This document shows positions 10,985 to 25,700 of a stretch of DNA of 64,000 nucleotides, piece by piece (the stretch's first letter is position 1; each line of letters begins with the position of its first letter). Below the pieces are notes generated by a model. That model saw only the letters and a list, made by a program, of their open reading frames with translations. It had not been told where the DNA came from and made no database searches. Origin of the DNA: Sipunculus nudus (lineage: Eukaryota; Annelida; Sipuncula; Golfingiida; Sipunculidae); the NCBI GenBank assembly GCA_026874595.1, contig CM049317.1, forward strand, positions 77,949,415-78,013,414, given 5' to 3'. The translations under genes and the position numbers were made by a program.

Positions 10985-12300
10985 AGTGAACTGTCTGCCT
11001 ACCACTGAAGTGTATGCCTACTGGTTGGTCGTCAGCGGGCTAGTAAACTGTTTGTCTACCACTGAAGTGTCGGCCTACTTGTGAATTGTCTGTCTGCCAG
11101 TGAACTGTCTGCCTACCACTGGAGTGTCTGCCTACTGATGGACCGTAAGTCTGCTCGTGAACAGTTTGTCTACCACTGAAGTGTCGGCCTACTGGTGGAT
11201 TGTCTGTCTGCAAGTGAACTGTTTGTCTACCATTGAAGTGTCAGCCTACTGGTGGATTGTCTGTCTGCTAGTAAACTGTTTGTCTACCACTGATGTGTCG
11301 GCCTACTGGTGGATTGTCTGTCTGCCAGTGAACCGTCTGCCTACCACTGAAGTGTCTGCCTAGAGGTGGACCGTCTGTCTGCTAGTGAACTGTCTGCCTA
11401 CCACTGAAGTGTATGCCTACTGGTTGGTCGTCAGCGGGCTAGTAAACTGTTTGTCTACCACTGAAGTGTCGGCCTACTGGTGAATTGTCTGTCTGCCAGT
11501 GAACTGTCTGCCTACCACTTGAGTGTCTGCCTACTGATGGACCGTTAGTCTGCTCGTGAACAGTTTGTCTACCACTGAAGTGTCGGCCTACTGGTGGATT
11601 GTCTGTCTGCAAGTGAACTGTTGTCTACCATTGAAGTGTCAGCCTACTGGTGGATTGTCTGTCTGCTAGTAAACTGTTTGTCTACCACTGAAGTGTCGGC
11701 CTACTGGTGGATTGTCTGTCTGCCAGTGAACCGTCTGCCTACCACTGAAGTGTCTGCCTAGAGGTGGACCGTCTGTCTGCTAGTGAACGTTCTGCCTACC
11801 ACTGAAGTGTATGCCTACTGGTTGGTCGTCAGCGGGCTAGTAAACTGTTTGTCTACCACTGAAGTGTCGGCCTACTGGTGGATTGTCTGTCTGCCAGTGA
11901 ACCGTCTACCTACCACTGAAGTATCTGTCTGATGATGGACCGTCTGCAGGCTAGTAAACTGTTTGTCTACCACTGAAGTGTCTGCCTACTGTGGACGGTC
12001 TGTCTGCTCTTAAACTCTGTGTCTACCTCTGAAGTGTCAGCCTACTGTGGACGGTCTGTCTGCTAGTAAACTGTTTGTCTACCATTGAAGTGTCAGCCTA
12101 CTGGTGGATTGTCTGTCTGCTAGTAAACTGTTTGTCTACCACTGAAGTGTCGGCCTACTGGTGGATTGTCTGCCTGCCAGTGAACTGTCTGCCTACCACT
12201 GAAGTGTCTGCCTAGAGGTGGACCTTCTGTCTGCTAGTGAACTGTCTGCCTACCACTGAAGTGTATGCCTACTGGTTGGTCGTCAGCGGGCTAGTAAACT
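10985..12300. repeat. 399-bp higher-order repeat at left edge of the satellite
   Basis: The diagnostic variant GGTTGGTCGTCAGCGGGCTA recurs at about 11023, 11422, 11820 and 12274: steps of 399, 398 and 454 bp, i.e. 7, 7 and 8 units of 57. Confidence 0.8.
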
Positions 12301-13718
12301 GTTTGTCTACCACTGAAGTGTTGGCCTACTGGTGGATTGTCTGTCTGCCAGTGAACTGTCTGCCTACCACTGGAGTGTCTGCCTACTGATGGACCGTAAG
12401 TCTGCTCGTGAACAGTTTGTCTACCACTGAAGTGTCGGCCTACTGGTGGATTGTCTGTCTGCCAGTGAACTGTCTGCCTACCACTGGAGTGTCTGCCTAC
12501 TGATGGACAGTCTGCAGGCTAGTAAACTGTTTGTCTACCACTGAAGTGTCGGCCTACTGTTGACGGTCTGTCTGATCTTAAACTCTTTGTCTACCACTGA
12601 AGTGTCGGCCTAGTGTGGACGGTCTGTCTGCTAGTAAACTGTTTGTCTACCACTGAAGTGTCTGCCTACTTTTGACGGTCTGTCTTCTCTTGAACTGTCT
12701 GCCTACCATTGAAGTGTCTGCCTACTGTGGACGGTCTTTCTGCTCGTAAACTGTTTGTCTACCACAGAAGTGTCTGCATACTGGTAAATTGTCTGTCTAC
12801 TAGTAAACTGTTTGTCTACTAGTGAAGTGTCTGCCTACTGTTGGACCGTCTGTCTGCTAGTAAACTGTTTGTCAACCACTGAAGTGTCGGCCTACTTGTA
12901 GATTGTCTTTCTGCCAGTGAACCGTCTGTCTATAACTGAAGTGTCTGTCTAGAGGTGGCCGTCTGTCTGCTCGTGAACTGTTTTGTCTACCACTGAAGTG
13001 TCTGCCTATTGTGGATCGTCTGTCTGCTAGTGAACTGTCTGCCTACCACTGGAGTGTCCGCCTACTGGTTGGTCGTCAGCGGGCTAATAAACTGTTTGTC
13101 TACCACTGAGGTGTCGGCCTACTGGTGGATTGTCTGTCTGCAAGTTAACTGTCTGCCACTGGAGTGTCAGCCTACTGATGGGCCGTAAGTCTGCTCGTGA
13201 ACAGTCTGTCTACCACTGAAGTGTCGGCCTACTGGTGGATTGTCTGTCTGCCAGTGAACCGTCTGCCTACCACCGAAGTGTCTGCCTACTGATGGACCGT
13301 CTGTCTGCTAGTAAACTGTTTGTCTACCACTGAAGTGTCTGCCTACTGGTGGATTGTCTGTCTGCTAGTGAACCGTCTGCTTACCACTGAAATGTCTGCC
13401 TACTGATGGACCGTCTGTCTGCTAGTGAACTGTTTGTCTACCACTGAAATGTCTGCCTACTGATGGACCGTCTGTCTGCTAGTGAACTGTTTGTCTACTC
13501 CTGAAGTGTCGGCCTACTGGTGGACCGTCTCTCTGCTAGTTAACTGTTTGTCTACCACTGAATCGTCTGCCTACTGGTGAATTGTCTGTCTACTAGTAAT
13601 CTGTTTGTTTACCACTGAAGGGTCTGCCTACAGGTATACTGTCTCTTTGCTCGTGAACTGTCTGCCTACCACTGAAGTGTCGGCCTAACGGTGGACCGTC
13701 TGCAGGCTAGTAAATTGT

Positions 13719-16700
13719 TTGTCTACCACTGAAATGTCTGCCTACTGGTGGACTGTCTGTCTGCTCCTATACTGTCTACCTACCACTGAAGTCTCGGCCT
13801 ACTGGTACACCGTCTGTCTGGTTGTAAATTGTTTGTCTACCACTGAAGTGTCTGCCTTCTGGTGGACTGTCTGTCTGCTCGTGAACTGTCTGCCTACCAC
13901 TGAAGTGTCTTCCTAGAGGTGGACCGTCTGTCTGCTAGTGAACTGTCTGCCTACCACTGAAGTGTATGCCTCCTGGTTGGTCGTCAGCGTGCTAGTAAAC
14001 TGTTTGTCTACCACTGAAGTGTCGGCCTACTGGTGGATTGTCTGTCTGCCAGTGAACTGTCTGCCTACCACTGGAGTGTCTGCCTACTGATGGACCGTAA
14101 GTCTGCTCGAGAACAGTTTGTCTACCACTGAAGTGTCGGCCTACTGGTGGATTGTCTGTCTGCCAGTAAACTGTCTGCCTACCACTGGAGTGTCTGCGTA
14201 CTGATGGACCGTCTGCAGGCTAGTAAACTGTTTGTCTACCACTGAAGTGTCGGCCTACTGTTGACGGTCTGTCTGCTCTTAAACTCTTTGTCTACCACTG
14301 AAGTGTCGGCCTACTGTGGACGGTCTGTCTGCTAGTAAACTGTTTGTCTACCACTGAAGTGTCTGCCTACTTTGACGGTCTGTCTTCTCTTGAACTGTCT
14401 GCCTACCACTGAAGTGTCTGCCTGCTGTGGACGGTCTTTCTGCTCGTAAACTGTTTGTCTACCACAGAAGTGTCTGCCTACTGGTAAATTGTCTGTTTAC
14501 TAGTAAACTGTTTGTCTACCAGTGAAGTGTCTGCCTACAGTTGGACCGTCTGTCTGCTAGTAAACTGTTTGTCTACCACTGAAGTGTCGGCCTACTTGTA
14601 GATTGTCTTTCTGTCAGTGAACCGTCTGTCTATAACTGAAGTGTCTGTCTTGAGGTGGACCGTCTGTCTGCTCGTGAACTGTTTTGTCTACCACTGAAGT
14701 GTCTGCATATGGTGGATTGTCTGTCTGCCAGTGAACCGTCTGCCTACCACTGAAGTGTCTGCCTACTGATGGACCGTCTGTCTGCTAGTAAACTGTTTGT
14801 CTACCACTGCAGTGTCTGCCTACCACTGGAGTGTCTGTCTGCTAGTGAACCGTCTGCCTACCATTGAAATGTCTGCCTACTGATGGACCGTCTGTCTGCT
14901 AGTGAACTGTTTGTTTACTCCTGAAGTGTCGGCCTACTGTTGACGGTCTGTCTGCTCTTAAACTCTTTGTCTACCACTAAAGTGTCGGCCTACTGTGGAC
15001 GGTCTGTCTGCTAGTAAACTATTTGTCTACCACTGAAGTGTCGGCCTACTGGTGGATTGTCTGTCTGCCAGTGAACCGTCTGCCGACCACTGAAGTGGCT
15101 GCCTACTGATGGACCGTCTCTCTGCTAGTTAACTGTTTGTCTACCACTGAAGCGTCTGCCTACTGGTGAATTGTCTGTCTACTATTAACTGTTTGTCTAC
15201 CAATCTAGTGTCTGCCTACTGTTGACGGTCTGTCTGCTCTTAAACTCTTTGTCTACCACTGAAATGTCGGCCTACTGTGGACGGTCTGTCTGCTAGTAAA
15301 CTGTTTGTCTATCACTGAAGTGACTGCCAACTTTTGACGGTCTGTCTTCTCTTGAACTGTCTGCCTACCACTGAAGTGTCTGCCTACTGTGGACGGTCTT
15401 TCTGCTCGTAAACTGTCTGTCTACCACAGAAGTGTCTGCCTACTGGTGAATTGTCTGTCTACTAGTAAACTGTTTGTCTACCACTGAAGTGTCTGCCTAC
15501 AGGTATACTGTCTCTTTGCTCGTGAACTGTCTGCCTACCACTGAAGTCTCGGCCTCCTGGTACACCGTCTGTCTGGTTGTAAATTGTTTGTCTACCACTG
15601 AAGTGTCTGCCTTCTGGTGGACTGTCTGTCTGCTCGTGAACTGTCTGCCTACCACTGAAGTGTCCTCCTAGAGGTGGACCGTCTGTCTGCTAGTGAACTG
15701 TCTGCCTACCACTGAAGTGTATGCCTCCTGGTTGGTCGTCAGCGGGCTAGTAAACTGATTGTCTACCACTGAAGTGTCGGCCTACTGGTGGATTGTCTGT
15801 CTGCCAGTGAACTGTCTGCCTACCACTGGAGTGTCTGCCTACTGATGGACCGTAAGTCTGCTCGTGAACAGTTTGTCTACCACTGAAGTGTCGGCCTACT
15901 GGTGGATTGTCTGTCTGCCAGTAAACTGTCTGCCTGCCACTGGAGTGTCTGCCTACTGATGGACCGTCTGCAGGCTAGTAAACTGTTTGTCTACCACTGA
16001 AGTGTCGGCCTACTGTTGACGGTCTGTCTGCTCTTAAACTCTTTGTCTACCACTGAAGTGTCGGCCTACTGTGGACGGTCTGTCTGCTAGTAAACTGTTT
16101 GTCTACCACTGAAGTGTCTGCCTACTTTTGACGGTCTGTCTTCTCTTGAACTGTCTGCCTACCACTGAAGTGTCTGCCTGCTGTGGACGGTCTTTCTGCT
16201 CGTAAACTGTTTGTCTACCACAGAAGTGTCTGCCTACTGTTAAATTGTCTGTTTACTAGTAAACTGTTTGTCTACCAGTGAAGTGTCTGCCTACTGTTGG
16301 ACCGTCTGTCTGCTCGTTAACTGTCTGCCTACCACTGAAGTGTCCTCCTAGAGGTGGACCGTCTGTCTGCTAGTGAACTGTCTGCCTACCACTGAAGTGT
16401 ATGCCTCCTGGTTGGTCGTCAGCGGGCTAGTAAACTGATTGTCTACCACTGAAGTGTCGGCCTACTGGTGGATTGTCTGTCTGCCAGTGAACTGTCTGCC
16501 TACCACTGGAGTGTCTGCCTACTGATGGACCGTAAGTCTGCTCGTGAACAGTTTGTCTACCACTGAAGTGTCGGCCTACTGGTGGATTGTCTGTCTGCCA
16601 GTAAACTGTCTGCCTACCACTGGAGTGTCTGCCTACTGATGGACCGTCTGCAGGCTAGTAAACTGTTTGTCTACCACTGAAATGTCGGCCTACTGTTGAC

Positions 16701-19700
16701 GGTCTGTCTGCTCTTAAACTCTTTGTCTACCACTGAAGTGTCGGCCTACTGTGGACGGTCTGTCTGCTAGTAAACTGTTTGTCTACCACTGAAGTGTCTG
16801 CCTACTTTTGACGGTCTGTCTTCTCTTGAACTGTCTGCCTACCACTGAAGTGTCTGCCTGCTGTGGACGGTCTTTCTGCTCGTAAACTGTTTGTCTACCA
16901 CAGAAGTGTCTGCCTACTGGTAAATTGTCTGTTTACTAGTAAACTGTTTGTCTACCAGTGATGTGTCTGCCTACTGTTGGACCGTCTGTCTGCTAGTAAA
17001 CTGTTTGTCTACCACTGAAGTGTCGGCCTACTTGTAGATTGTCTTTCTGTCAGTGAACCGTCTGTTTTTAACTGAAGTGTCTGTCTTGAGGTGGACCGTC
17101 TGTCTGCTCGTGAACTGTTTTGTCTACCACTGAAGTGTCTGCATATGGTGGATTGTCTGTCTGCTAGTGAACTGTCTGCCTACCACTGGAGTGTCCGCCT
17201 ACTGGTTGGTCGTCAGCGGGCTAATAAACTATTTGTCTACCACTGAGGTGTCGGCCTACTGGTGGATTGTCTGTCTGCTCCTGAACTGTCTGTCTACCAC
17301 TGGAGTGTCTGCCAACTGATGGGCCGTAAGTCTGGTCGTGAACAGTTTGTCTACCACTGAAGTGTCGGCCTACTGGTGGATTGTCTGTCTGCCAGTGAAC
17401 TGTCTGCCTACCACTGGAGTGTCTGCCTACTGATGGACCGTCTGCAGGCTAGTAAACTGTTTGTCTACCACTGAAGTGTCGGCCTACAGGTATATTGTCT
17501 CTTTGCTCGTGAACTGTCTGCCTACCACTGAAGTGTCGGCCTACTGTTGACGGTCTGTCTGCTCTTAAACTCTTTGTCTACCACTGAAGTGTCTGCCTAC
17601 TGGTGGATTGTCTGTCTGCTAGTGAACCGTCTGCTTACCACTGAAATGTCTGCCTACTGATGGACCGTCTGTCTGCTAGTGAACTGTTTGTCTACCACTG
17701 AAATGTCTGCCTACTGATGGACCGTCTGTCTGCTAGTGAACTGTTTGTCTACTCCTGAAGTGTCGGCCTACTGGTGGACCGTCTCTCTGCTAGTTAACTG
17801 TTTGTCTACCACTGAATCGTCTGCCTACTGGTGAATTGTCTGTCTACTAGTAATCTGTTTGTTTACCACTGAAGGGTCTGCCTACAGGTATACTGTCTCT
17901 TTGCTCGTGAACTGTCTGCCTACCACTGAAGTGTCGGCCTAACGGTGGACCGTCTGCAGGCTAGTAAATTGTTTGTCTACCACTGAAATGTCTGCCTACT
18001 GGTGGACTGTCTGTCTGCTCCTGAACTGTCTACCTACCACTGAAGTCTCGGCCTACTGGTACACCGTCTGTCTGGTTGTAAATTGTTTGTCTACCACTGA
18101 AGTGTCTGCCTTCTGGTGGACTGTCTGTCTGCTAGTGAACTGTCTGCCTACCACTGAAGTGTCTGCCTAGAGGTGGACCGTCTGTCTGCTAGTGAACTGT
18201 CTGCCTACCACTGAAGTGTATGCCTCCTGGTTGGTCGTCAGCGGGCTAGTAAACTGTTTGTCTACCACTGAAGTGTCGGCCTACTGGTGGATTGTCTGTC
18301 TGCCAGTGAACTGTCTGCCTACCACTGGAGTGTCTGCCTACTGATGGACCGTAAGTCTGCTCGTGAACAGTTTGTCTACCACTGGAGTGTCTGCCTACTG
18401 ATGGACCGTCTGCAGGCTAGTAAACTGTTTGTCTACCACTGAAGTGTCGGCCTACTGTTGACGGTCTGTCTGCTCTTAAACTCTTTGTCTACCACTGAAG
18501 TGTCGGCCTACTGTGGACGGTCTGTCTGCTAGTAAACTGTTTGTCTACCACTGAAGTGTCTGCCTACTTTTGACGGTCTGTCTTCTCTTGAACTGTCTGC
18601 CTACCACTGAAGTGTCTGCCTGCTGTGGACGGTCTTTCTGCTCGTAAACTGTTTGTCTACCACAGAAGTGTCTGCCTACTGGTAAATTGTCTGTTTACTA
18701 GTAAACTGTTTGTCTACCAGTGAAGTGTCTGCCTACTGTTGGACCGTCTGTCTGCTAGTAAACTGTTTGTCTACCACTGAAGTGTCGGTCTACTTGTAGA
18801 TTGTCTTTCTGTCAGTGAACCGTCTGTCTATAACTGAAGTGTCTGTCTTGAGGTGGACCGTCTGTCTGCTCGTGAACTGTTTTGTCTACCACTGAAGTGT
18901 CTGCATATGGTGGATTGTCTGTCTGCTAGTGAACTGTCTGCCTACCACTGGAGTGTCCGCCTACTGGTTGGTCGTCAGCGGGCTAATAAACTATTTGTCT
19001 ACCACTGAGGTGTCGGCCTACTGGTGGATTGTCTGTCTGCTCCTGAACTGTCTGTCTACCACTGGAGTGTCTGCCAACTGATGGGCCGTAAGTCTGGTCG
19101 TGAACAGTTTGTTTACCACTGAAGTGTCGGCCTACTGGTGGATTGTCTGTCTGCCAGTGAACTGTCTGCCTACCACTGGAGTGTCTGCCTACTGATGGAC
19201 CGTCTGCAGGCTAGTAAACTGTTTGTCTACCACTGAAGTGTCGGCCTACTGTTGATGGTCTGTCTGCTCTTAAACTCTTTCTCTACCACTGAAGTGTCGG
19301 CCTACTGTTGACGGTCTGTCTGCTCTTAAACTCTTTGTCTACCACTGAAGTGTCGGCCTACTGTGGACGGTCTGTCTGCTAGTAAACTGTTTGTCTACCA
19401 CTGAAGTGTCTGCCTACTTTGACGGTCTGTCTTCTCTTGAACTGTCTGCCTACCACTGAAGTGTCTGCCTGCTGTGGACGGTCTTTCTGCTCGTAAACTG
19501 TTTGTCTACCACAGAAGTGTCTGCCTACTGGTAAATTGTCTGTTTACTAGTAAACTGTTTGTCTACCAGTGAAGTGTCTGCCTACAGTTGGACCGTCTGT
19601 CTGCTAGTAAACTGTTTGTCTACCACTGAAGTGTCGGCCTACTTGTAGATTGTCTTTCTGTCAGTGAACCGTCTGTCTATAACTGAAGTGTCTGTCTTGA

Positions 19701-22700
19701 GGTGGACCGTCTGTCTGCTCGTGAACTGTTTTGTCTACCACTGAAGTGTCTGCATATGGTGGATTGTCTGTCTGCCAGTGAACCGTCTGCCTACCACTGA
19801 AGTGTCTGCCTACTGATGGACCGTCTGTCTGCTAGTAAACTGTTTGTCTACCACTGCAGTGTCTGCCTACCACTGGAGTGTCTGTCTGCTAGTGAACCGT
19901 CTGCCTACCATTGAAATGTCTGCCTACTGATGGACCGTCTGTCTGCTAGTGAACTGTTTGTTTACTCCTGAAGTGTCGGCCTACTGTTGACGGTCTGTCT
20001 GCTCTTAAACTCTTTGTCTACCACTAAAGTGTCGGCCTACTGTGGACGGTCTGTCTGCTAGTAAACTATTTGTCTACCACTGAAGTGTCGGCCTACTGGT
20101 GGATTGTCTGTCTGCCAGTGAACCGTCTGCCGACCACTGAAGTGGCTGCCTACTGATGGACCGTCTCTCTGCTAGTTAACTGTTTGTCTACCACTGAAGC
20201 GTCTGCCTACTGGTGAATTGTCTGTCTACTATTAACTGTTTGTCTACCAATCTAGTGTCTGCCTACTGTTGACGGTCTGTCTGCTCTTAAACTCTTTGTC
20301 TACCACTGAAATGTCGGCCTACTGTGGACGGTCTGTCTGCTAGTAAACTGTTTGTCTATCACTGAAGTGACTGCCAACTTTTGACGGTCTGTCTTCTCTT
20401 GAACTGTCTGCCTACCACTGAAGTGTCTGCCTACTGTGGACGGTCTTTCTGCTCGTAAACTGTCTGTCTACCACAGAAGTGTCTGCCTACTGGTGAATTG
20501 TCTGTCTACTAGTAAACTGTTTGTCTACCACTGAAGTGTCTGCCTACAGGTATACTGTCTCTTTGCTCGTGAACTGTCTGCCTACCACTGAAGTCTCGGC
20601 CTCCTGGTACACCGTCTGTCTGGTTGTAAATTGTTTGTCTACCACTGAAGTGTCTGCCTTCTGGTGGACTGTCTGTCTGCTCGTGAACTGTCTGCCTACC
20701 ACTGAAGTGTCCTCCTAGAGATGGACCGTCTGTCTGCTAGTGAACTGTCTGCCTACCACTGAAGTGTATGCCTCCTGGTTGGTCGTCAGCGGGCTAGTAA
20801 ACTGATTGTCTACCACTGAAGTGTCGGCCTACTGGTGGATTGTCTGTCTGCCAGTGAACTGTCTGCCTACCACTGGAGTGTCTGCCTACTGATGGACCGT
20901 AAGTCTGCTCGTGAACAGTTTGTCTACCACTGAAGTGTCGGCCTACTGGTGGATTGTCTGTCTGCCAGTAAACTGTCTGCCTACCACTGGAGTGTCTGCC
21001 TACTGATGGACCGTCTGCAGGCTAGTAAACTGTTTGTCTACCACTGAAGTGTCGGCCTACTGTTGACGGTGTGTCTGCTCTTAAACTCTTTGTCTACCAC
21101 TGAAGTGTCGGCCTACTGTGGACGGTCTGTCTGCTAGTAAACTGTTTGTCTACCACTGAAGTGTCTGCCTACTTTTGACGGTCTGTCTTCTCTTGAACTG
21201 TCTGCCTACCACTGAAGTGTCTGCCTGCTGTGGACGGTCTTTCTGCTCGTAAACTGTTTGTCTACCACAGAAGTGTCTGCCTACTGTTAAATTGTCTGTT
21301 TACTAGTAAACTGTTTGTCTACCAGTGAAGTGTCTGCCTACTGTTGGACCGTCTGTCTGCTAGTAAACTGTTTGTCTACCACTGAAGTGTCGGCCTACTT
21401 GTAGATTGTCTTTCTGTCAGTGAACCGTCTGTCTATAACTGAAGTGTCTGTCTTGAGGTGGACCGTCTGTCTGCTCGTGAACTGTTTTGTCTACCACTGA
21501 AGTGCCTGCATATGGTGGATTGTCTGTCTGCTCGTTAACTGTCTGCCTACCACTGAAGTGTCCTCCTAGAGGTGGACCGTCTGTCTGCTAGTGAACTGTC
21601 TGCCTACCACTGAAGTGTATGCCTCCTGGTTGGTCGTCAGCGGGCTAGTAAACTGATTGTCTACCATTGAAGTGTCGGCCTACTGGTGGATTGTCTGTCT
21701 GCCAGTGAACTGTCTGCCTACCACTGGAGTGTCTGCCTACTGATGGACCGTAAGTCTGCTCGTGAACAGTTTGTCTACCACTGAAGTGTCGGCCTACTGG
21801 TGGATTGTCTGTCTGCCAGTAAACTGTCTGCCTACCACTGGAGTGTCTGCCTACTGATGGACCGTCTGCAGGCTAGTAAACTGTTTGTCTACCACTGAAA
21901 TGTCGGCCTACTGTTGACGGTCTGTCTGCTCTTAAACTCTTTGTCTACCACTGAAGTGTCGGCCTACTGTGGACGGTCTGTCTGCTAGTAAACTGTTTGT
22001 CTACCACTGAAGTGTCTGCCTACTTTTGACGGTCTGTCTTCTCTTGAACTGTCTGCCTACCACTGAAGTGTCTGCCTGCTGTGGACGGTCTTTCTGCTCG
22101 TAAACTGTTTGTCTACCACAGAAGTGTCTGCCTACTGGTAAATTGTCTGTTTACTAGTAAACTGTTTGTCTACCAGTGATGTGTCTGCCTACTGTTGGAC
22201 CGTCTGTCTGCTAGTAAACTGTTTGTCTACCACTGAAGTGTCGGCCTACTTGTAGATTGTCTTTCTGTCAGTGAACCGTCTGTTTTTAACTGAAGTGTCT
22301 GTCTTGAGGTGGACCGTCTGTCTGCTCGTGAACTGTTTTGTCTACCACTGAAGTGTCTGCATATGGTGGATTGTCTGTCTGCTAGTGAACTGTCTGCCTA
22401 CCACTGGAGTGTCCGCCTACTGGTTGGTCGTCAGCGGGCTAATAAACTATTTGTCTACCACTGAGGTGTCGGCCTACTGGTGGATTGTCTGTCTGCTCCT
22501 GAACTGTCTGTCTACCACTGGAGTGTCTGCCAACTGATGGGCCGTAAGTCTGGTCGTGAACAGTTTGTCTACCACTGAAGTGTCGGCCTACTGGTGGATT
22601 GTCTGTCTGCCAGTGAACTGTCTGCCTACCACTGGAGTGTCTGCCTACTGATGGACCGTCTGCAGGCTAGTAAACTGTTTGTCTACCACTGAAGTGTCGG

Positions 22701-25700
22701 CCTACAGGTATATTGTCTCTTTGCTCGTGAACTGTCTGCCTACCACTGAAGTGTCGGCCTACTGTTGACGGTCTGTCTGCTCTTAAACTCTTTGTCTACC
22801 ACTGAAGTGTCGGCCTACTGTGGACGGTCTGTCTGCTAGTAAACTGTTTGTCTACCACGGAAGTGTCTGCCTACTTTTGACGGTCTGTCTTCTCTTGAAC
22901 TGTCTGCCTACCACTGAAGTGTCTGCCTGCTGTGGACGGTCTTTCTGCTCGTAAACTGTTTGTCTACCACTGAGGTGTCGGCCTACTGGTGGATTGTCTG
23001 TCTGCAAGTTAACTGTCTGCCACTGGAGTGTCTGCCTACTGATGGGCCGTAAGTCTGCTCGTGAACAGTCTGTCTACCACTGAAGTGTCGGCCTACTGGT
23101 GGATTGTCTGTCTGCCAGTGAACCGTCTGTTTACCACCGAAGTGTCTGCCTACTGGTGGACCGTCTGTCTGCTAGTGAACGGTTTGGCTACTCCTCAAGT
23201 GTCTGCCTACTGATGGACCGTCTGTCTGCTAGTAAACTGTTTGTCTACCACTGAAGTGTCTGCCTACTGGTGGATTGTCTGTCTGCTAGTGAACCGTCTG
23301 CTTACCACTGAAATGTCTGCCTACTGATGGACCGTCTGTCTGCTAGTGAACTGTTTGTCTACCACTGAAATGTCTGCCTACTGATGGACCGTCTGTCTGC
23401 TAGTGAACTGTTTGTCTACTCCTGAAGTGTCGGCCTACTGGTGGACCGTCTCTCTGCTGGTTAACTGTTTGTCTACCACTGAATCGTCTGCCTACTGGTG
23501 AATTGTCTGTCTACTAGTAATCTGTTTGTTTACCACTGAAGGGTCTGCCTACAGGTATACTGTCTCTTTGCTCGTGAACTGTCTGCCTACCACTGAAGTG
23601 TCGGCCTAACGGTGGACCGTCTGCAGGCTAGTAAATTGTTTGTCTACCACTGAAATGTCTGCCTACTGGTGGACTGTCTGTCTGCTCCTGAACTGTCTAC
23701 CTACCACTGAAGTCTCGGCCTACTGGTACACCGTCTGTCTGGTTGTAAATTGTTTGTCTACCACTGAAGTGTCTGCCTTCTGGTGGACTGTCTGTCTGCT
23801 AGTGAACTGTCTGCCTACCACTGAAGTGTCTGCCTAGAGGTGGACCGTCTGTCTGCTAGTGAACTGTCTGCCTACCACTGAAGTGTATGCCTCCTGGTTG
23901 GTCGTCAGCGGGCTAGTAAACTGTTTGTCTACCACTGAAGTGTCGGCCTACTGGTGGATTGTCTGTCTGCCAGTGAACTGTCTGCCTACCACTGGAGTGT
24001 CTGCCTACTGATGGACCGTAAGTCTGCTCGTGAACAGTTTGTCTACCACTGGAGTGTCTGCCTACTGATGGACCGTCTGCAGGCTAGTAAACTGTTTGTC
24101 TACCACTGAAGTGTCGGCCTACTGTTGACGGTCTGTCTGCTCTTAAACTCTTTGTCTACCACTGAAGTGTCGGCCTACTGTGGACGGTCTGTCTGCTAGT
24201 AAACTGTTTGTCTACCACTGAAGTGTCTGCCTACTTTTGACGGTCTGTCTTCTCTTGAACTGTCTGCCTACCACTGAAGTGTCTGCCTGCTGTGGACGGT
24301 CTTTCTGCTCGTAAACTGTTTGTCTACCACAGAAGTGTCTGCCTACTGGTAAATTGTCTGTTTACTAGTAAACTGTTTGTCTACCAGTGAAGTGTCTGCC
24401 TACTGTTGGACCGTCTGTCTGCTAGTAAACTGTTTGTCTACCACTGAAGTGTCGGTCTACTTGTAGATTGTCTTTCTGTCAGTGAACCGTCTGTCTATAA
24501 CTGAAGTGTCTGTCTTGAGGTGGACCGTCTGTCTGCTCGTGAACTGTTTTGTCTACCACTGAAGTGTCTGCATATGGTGGATTGTCTGTCTGCTAGTGAA
24601 CTGTCTGCCTACCACTGGAGTGTCCGCCTACTGGTTGGTCGTCAGCGGGCTAATAAACTATTTGTCTACCACTGAGGTGTCGGCCTACTGGTGGATTGTC
24701 TGTCTGCTCCTGAACTGTCTGTCTACCACTGGAGTGTCTGCCAACTGATGGGCCGTAAGTCTGGTCGTGAACAGTTTGTTTACCACTGAAGTGTCGGCCT
24801 ACTGGTGGATTGTCTGTCTGCCAGTGAACTGTCTGCCTACCACTGGAGTGTCTGCCTACTGATGGACCGTCTGCAGGCTAGTAAACTGTTTGTCTACCAC
24901 TGAAGTGTCGGCCTACTGTTGATGGTCTGTCTGCTCTTAAACTCTTTCTCTACCACTGAAGTGTCGGCCTACTGTGGACGGTCTGTCTGCTAGTAAACTA
25001 TTTGTCTACCACTGAAGTGTCTGTCTACTGGTGGATTGTCTGTCTGCCAGTGAACCGTCTGCCTACCACTGAAGTGTCTGCCTACTGATGGACCGTCTGT
25101 CTGCTAGTGAATGGTTTGTCTACTCCTCAAGTGTCTGCCTACTGATGGACCGTCTGTCTGCTAGTAAACTGTTTGTCTACCACTGCAGTGTCTGCCTACC
25201 ACTGGAGTGTCTGTCTGCTAGTGAACCGTCTGCCTACCACTGAAATGTCTGCCTACTGATGGACCGTCTGTCTGCTAGTGAACTGTTTGTCTACTCCTGA
25301 AGTGTCGGCCTACTGTTGACGGTCTGTCTGCTCTTAAACTCTTTGTCTACCACTAAAGTGTCGGCCTACTGTGGACGGTCTGTCTGCTAGTAAACTATTT
25401 GTCTACCACTGAAGTGTCGGCCTACTGGTGGATTGTCTGTCTGCCAGTGAACCGTCTGCCGACCACTGAAGTGTCTGCCTACTGATGGACCGTCTCTCTG
25501 CTAGTTAACTGTTTGTCTACCACTGAAGCGTCTGCCTACTGGTGAATTGTCTGTCTACTATTAACTGTTTGTCTACCAATCTAGTGTCTGCCTACTGTTG
25601 ACGGTCTGTCTGCTCTTAAACTCTTTGTCTACCACTGAAATGTCGGCCTACTGTGGACGGTCTGTCTGCTAGTAAACTGTTTGTCTACCACTGAAGTGAC

